This document shows positions 15,568-17,291 of a stretch of DNA of 17,291 bases, in pieces. A model generated the notes under the pieces. The model did no database searches, was not told the DNA's origin, and saw only the letters and a list, made by a program, of their open reading frames with translations. The stretch is from Bacteroidota bacterium. Its GTDB lineage: Bacteria; Bacteroidota; Bacteroidia; Flavobacteriales; Weeksellaceae. Every line of letters starts with the position of its first letter. Within the stretch, counting starts at the first letter, position 1. The DNA is taken from positions 1 to 17,291 of the forward strand of contig JAEWHB010000051.1 of the NCBI GenBank assembly GCA_023388015.1, written 5' to 3'. The position numbers were made by a program, and so were the translations under genes.

Positions 15568-15760
15568 AGTTTGTAAAGGTAGGGAAATTTTAGTTTTGAG
15601 GTATTGCGAGGTGGAGGGTTGGAGAGTGAGTGAGTTGGAGCTTTTTACCAAAAAGCACACTAAGTTTTTCACGAAGAAACACAAAGAAGAATTTCCTCCT
15701 AATTTTGGGGATGGTATTGTAGGTTTGAGTAATTTATTCTAATCAAACAATCTATGATGT
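15568..15760. repeat. Low-complexity intergenic DNA built from dispersed repeat types
   Basis: The gap between polA and the ferredoxin gene holds a G/T-rich stretch (GGAGGGTTGGAGAGTG, 15612-15627) and a CAC-AAG stretch (AGTTTTTCACGAAGAAACAC, 15663-15682). Both types recur as intergenic filler in Bacteroidota genomes. Translating the first on the minus strand gives SNSLTLQPSTSQ-like peptide, which is why the open frame of polA appears extended. No gene, terminator or clear promoter beyond the polA -7 is seen. Confidence 0.5.
15574..15581 (-). promoter_or_regulatory. -7-like element just ahead of polA
   Basis: On the minus strand this is TACCTTTA, one base off TAnnTTTG and the same variant as at the azurin promoter. 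It ends six bases before the polA ATG, implying a very short or absent leader. No -33 TTG was seen. Confidence 0.3.
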
Positions 15761-15804
15761 CAACTCAAAACGCATAACCCAAAACGCTCAACTCAAAACG
15801 CTCA
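15761..15804. repeat. Short tandem repeat of about 14 bases, three units
   Basis: CAACTCAAAACGC occurs at 15761-15773 and 15789-15801, with the degenerate unit AACCCAAAACGC between them. The units are 13-15 bases long. The last one reaches the 3' end of the ferredoxin gene, whose stop codon is at 15802-15804. This resembles the AACTCAAAAC-type simple repeats seen in flavobacterial spacers. Confidence 0.65.
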
Positions 15805-16134
15805 AGACTCCGGCGCCAGCTCTATGACCAAACCTTCGATTTCTTCGGTAATCTGAATCTGGCAACCCAAACGACTGTTTTCCTTTACGTGAAAAGCTTC
15901 GGAGAGCATCGCTTCTTCGTCGTCTTCCATGGATGGTAATTCCACATCTTCCGACAAAACATAGCATTGACAGGAAGCACACATGGCCATCCCGCCGCAG
16001 ATTCCGATGGTTCCTTCCGGCGCAAGTTCATAAGCCCTTACCAATTCCATTATGTTCATGGACATATCGGTAGGAGCGTCCACTTCGTGAGAGATTCCTT
16101 CACGGTCAATGATGATTATTTTAACGTCAGACAT
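15802..16134 (-). CDS. [2Fe-2S] ferredoxin, adrenodoxin-like
   Basis: From the ATG at 16134 the protein has 110 residues (MSDVKIIII...). The cluster ligands follow the C-x5-C-x2-C...C pattern: Cys46, Cys52 and Cys55 in CGGMAMCASCQC, and Cys91 in SRLGCQI. Cys57 is an extra cysteine. The acidic stretch after the loop (SEDVELPSMEDDEEAML) is typical of adrenodoxin/putidaredoxin-type proteins and is where redox partners dock. It is a cytosolic one-electron carrier; possible users are Fe-S assembly, a P450 or an oxygenase, and none is adjacent. A frame extended by two codons to 16140 would begin with TTG and is less likely. The gene starts 15 bases after the azurin-like gene's stop, so the two electron carriers are probably co-transcribed. 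Confidence 0.92.
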   Translation of the reverse strand: MSDVKIIIIDREGISHEVDAPTDMSMNIMELVRAYELAPEGTIGICGGMAMCASCQCYVLSEDVELPSMEDDEEAMLSEAFHVKENSRLGCQIQITEEIEGLVIELAPES

Positions 16135-16149
16135 ATTCAAACAATTAAA

Positions 16150-16653
16150 TTAAATCGCAGTAATGGTTCCTTTCATAGCAATCCAATGACCGGGAAATGT
16201 GCACACGAACGTATATTCGCCGGCCTCTTTCAATGTAAATTTAATGGTTTCCGATTCGCCCGGACCCAATAATTTGGTATGGGCAATGATGTCGGTAATG
16301 TATAAATCCGAAATATAATCGTTTTCCTTTTCTCTGATGGACGCATTTGCAAAAGCCTGAACATCAGCCCCTTTTTCTAACACCACTACATTATGACCCA
16401 TGGTTTCGATGGGTAAAACACCGACGTTTGTAAAGGTCAGCGTGACTTCTTTGCCTGCTTCTACGGTAAATTCGGTTTTATCGAATTTCATGTCGTCGGT
16501 TCCTTTCAATTCCAGAACATTGGGCTCGGCTTGTTTTTCTTCCGCTTGGGCTTCAGGTACAGTTGTAACCTGCTCTTGTTCTACTTTTTGGGTATCGGAA
16601 CCACAGGAAATAATTCCAAATATAACGGCAAATGTAAGTGCTAATTTTTTCAT
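16150..16653 (-). CDS. Azurin-like blue copper lipoprotein
   Basis: From the ATG at 16653 the product has 167 residues. A lipoprotein signal (MKKLALTFAVIFGIISC, lipidated Cys17) is followed by a Glu/Gln-rich flexible linker (about 18-45) and a cupredoxin domain. Type 1 copper ligands are all present: His87 in TMGHNVVV, Cys151 in YTFVCTFPGH, His156, and Met160 in IAMKGTI. The TMGHN and CTFPGH blocks are the azurin hallmark. It should be anchored on a membrane facing the periplasm and shuttle electrons, for example to a cytochrome oxidase or peroxidase; the partner is not visible. A longer frame to 16713 would start with TTG upstream of the signal peptide and runs through the promoter, so it is rejected. 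A strong promoter match is at 16700-16670. Confidence 0.94.
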   Translation of the reverse strand: MKKLALTFAVIFGIISCGSDTQKVEQEQVTTVPEAQAEEKQAEPNVLELKGTDDMKFDKTEFTVEAGKEVTLTFTNVGVLPIETMGHNVVVLEKGADVQAFANASIREKENDYISDLYITDIIAHTKLLGPGESETIKFTLKEAGEYTFVCTFPGHWIAMKGTITAI

Positions 16654-16669
16654 GTCTTTTGGTTTTTTA

Positions 16670-16700
16670 TAAAGGTAAAAACCTATTCCGACTTGACAAA
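16670..16700 (-). promoter_or_regulatory. Bacteroidota-type promoter of the azurin/ferredoxin unit
   Basis: On the minus strand TTTG (16700-16697) is followed by 19 bases and then TACCTTTA (16677-16670), which fits the -33/-7 arrangement TTTG...TAnnTTTG with one base off. Transcription would start near 16663, giving a leader of about 10 bases to the ATG at 16653. It also argues against the upstream TTG start at 16713. Confidence 0.6.
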
Positions 16701-16748
16701 TGATTGATGTCAATTTTGATTTCGAAATTGGATTTATTCAGGGACAAT

Positions 16749-17291
16749 TTAAGGTATATCCAAATATTTATGTGTCTGAACCGAAACTTGCCATTTGGGA
16801 TTTTCTTTGACGTAATCGATGAGTTCGGTCGTCATTTTATCTCGTTTGCTCCATTCCACTTGTAAATAAAATTTGGTATTTGGATTGACGAGTTCGGCGT
16901 ATTTTTCGGCAAATCGGAAATCATCCTTATTGAATATGATGCATTTCAGTTCGGAAGCGTTTTGAAGAACATCCGGTTGAACTTCCGCCAGTTTTTTAGG
17001 CGAAAGCGTAATCCAATCCAATTCTCCGCTCAGGGAATAAGCACCGGAAGTTTCAATGTGAATGGTTGCTCCGAATTCTTTGAGTTTAGAAGTCAGAAAA
17101 TCAAGGTTCCACATCAGCGGTTCGCCACCTGTAATGACAATGGTTTTGGAATTTGAAGTAGCTTGTTTGGCCAATTCTTCCATATCGGTCAGCGGATGTT
17201 TTTCCGCATCCCAACTGTCTTTCACATCACACCAATGACAGCCCACATCGCAGCCGCCCAACCGAATGAAATAAGCCGCTTTACCGGCATG
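16749..17291 (-). CDS. queE: 7-carboxy-7-deazaguanine synthase (QueE), 5' end outside window
   Basis: QueE is a radical SAM enzyme that makes the 7-deazaguanine core of queuosine from 6-carboxytetrahydropterin. The frame is open to the right edge: ten more codons (HAGKAAYFIR) precede the TTG at 17261, which is just the leucine of RLGGCDVG and not a start. The visible part has the CxxxCxxC iron-sulfur motif (CDVGCHWC), the SAM-binding VITGGEP motif, HIETSG, TLSPKK and the conserved C-terminal VSVQTHKYLDIP, so the 3' end is intact. Roughly 20-30 N-terminal residues should lie outside. An azurin lipoprotein gene follows after 95 bases but has its own promoter. QueC, QueD and QueF are not in view. 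Confidence 0.95.
   Translation of the reverse strand, partial: HAGKAAYFIRLGGCDVGCHWCDVKDSWDAEKHPLTDMEELAKQATSNSKTIVITGGEPLMWNLDFLTSKLKEFGATIHIETSGAYSLSGELDWITLSPKKLAEVQPDVLQNASELKCIIFNKDDFRFAEKYAELVNPNTKFYLQVEWSKRDKMTTELIDYVKENPKWQVSVQTHKYLDIP

Noticed and set aside
15568..15684. 39-codon N-terminal extension of polA
   Set aside because: It translates low-complexity spacer DNA (SNSLTLQPSTSQ-like). The conserved DNA polymerase I N-terminus begins a few residues after the ATG at 15567, where a -7-like element also sits.
15761..15804. Possible CRISPR-like array
   Set aside because: The units are contiguous 13-15-base repeats without spacers, so this is a short tandem repeat and no cas genes are near.
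16135..16140. TTG start two codons before the ferredoxin ATG
   Set aside because: An ATG at 16134 gives the normal N-terminus, and TTG starts are unlikely here without a ribosome binding site.
16654..16713. Upstream TTG start for the azurin lipoprotein
   Set aside because: It would place 20 residues ahead of a complete lipoprotein signal peptide and would run through the promoter at 16670-16700.
17259..17261. TTG at 17261 as the start of queE
   Set aside because: The frame stays open to the window edge and encodes the conserved AAYFIRLGGC region, so this is an internal leucine.

Overview
The window looks like ordinary chromosomal sequence from a member of the Flavobacteriia (Bacteroidota). 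The evidence is the low GC, the almost complete absence of Shine-Dalgarno sequences, -7 elements of the TAnnTTTG type, the mevalonate route for isoprenoids, a FeoB followed by a tiny Cys-rich membrane protein, and flavobacterial-type lipoproteins. A Weeksellaceae-like (Chryseobacterium/Empedobacter group) host is plausible, but the sequence alone does not prove it. Nothing here looks like a phage, transposon, CRISPR array, defence island or tRNA/rRNA locus.

Layout. (1) 1-1783, plus strand: the 3' part of feoB (ferrous iron permease) and a 56-residue FeoB-associated Cys-rich protein, closed by a hairpin terminator that probably serves both strands. (2) 1881-4597, minus strand: an endonuclease/exonuclease/phosphatase-fold protein, deoC, and a lipoprotein with an internal duplication. 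(3) 4796-8430, plus strand: a tightly packed run of a TRIC/YicG-type channel, an arginase-family formimidoylglutamase-like enzyme, a small exported protein, manA, and an AT-rich two-helix membrane protein. (4) 8476-10611, plus strand: a clear Bacteroidota promoter, then a mevalonate-kinase-type GHMP kinase, a small GNAT protein and a UbiA prenyltransferase. The first and last suggest an isoprenoid/prenyl-lipid operon. (5) 10612-10845: a repeat-rich intergenic mosaic, followed by an RluB-type pseudouridine synthase with its terminator. (6) 11733-11864: a gene-free patch ending in a second, perfect terminator hairpin that belongs to no plus-strand gene, hence a weak small-RNA candidate. (7) 11890-15567, minus strand: an exported unknown protein and polA with all three domains intact. 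(8) 15568-15801: low-complexity dispersed-repeat debris. (9) 15802-17291, minus strand: a [2Fe-2S] ferredoxin, an azurin-like blue copper lipoprotein with a good promoter, and the 3' part of queE (queuosine/7-deazaguanine synthesis).

Several starts were shortened from the longest open frame. polA starts at 15567, the ferredoxin at 16134 and the azurin lipoprotein at 16653. The arginase-family gene more likely starts at 5404. feoB and queE both run off the window. I found no convincing undescribed multi-gene system. The items most worth a second look are the possible leaderless small FeoB partner, the orphan terminator/sRNA candidate, the intergenic repeat mosaics, the orphan formimidoylglutamase-like gene in an unexpected operon, and the duplicated lipoprotein.
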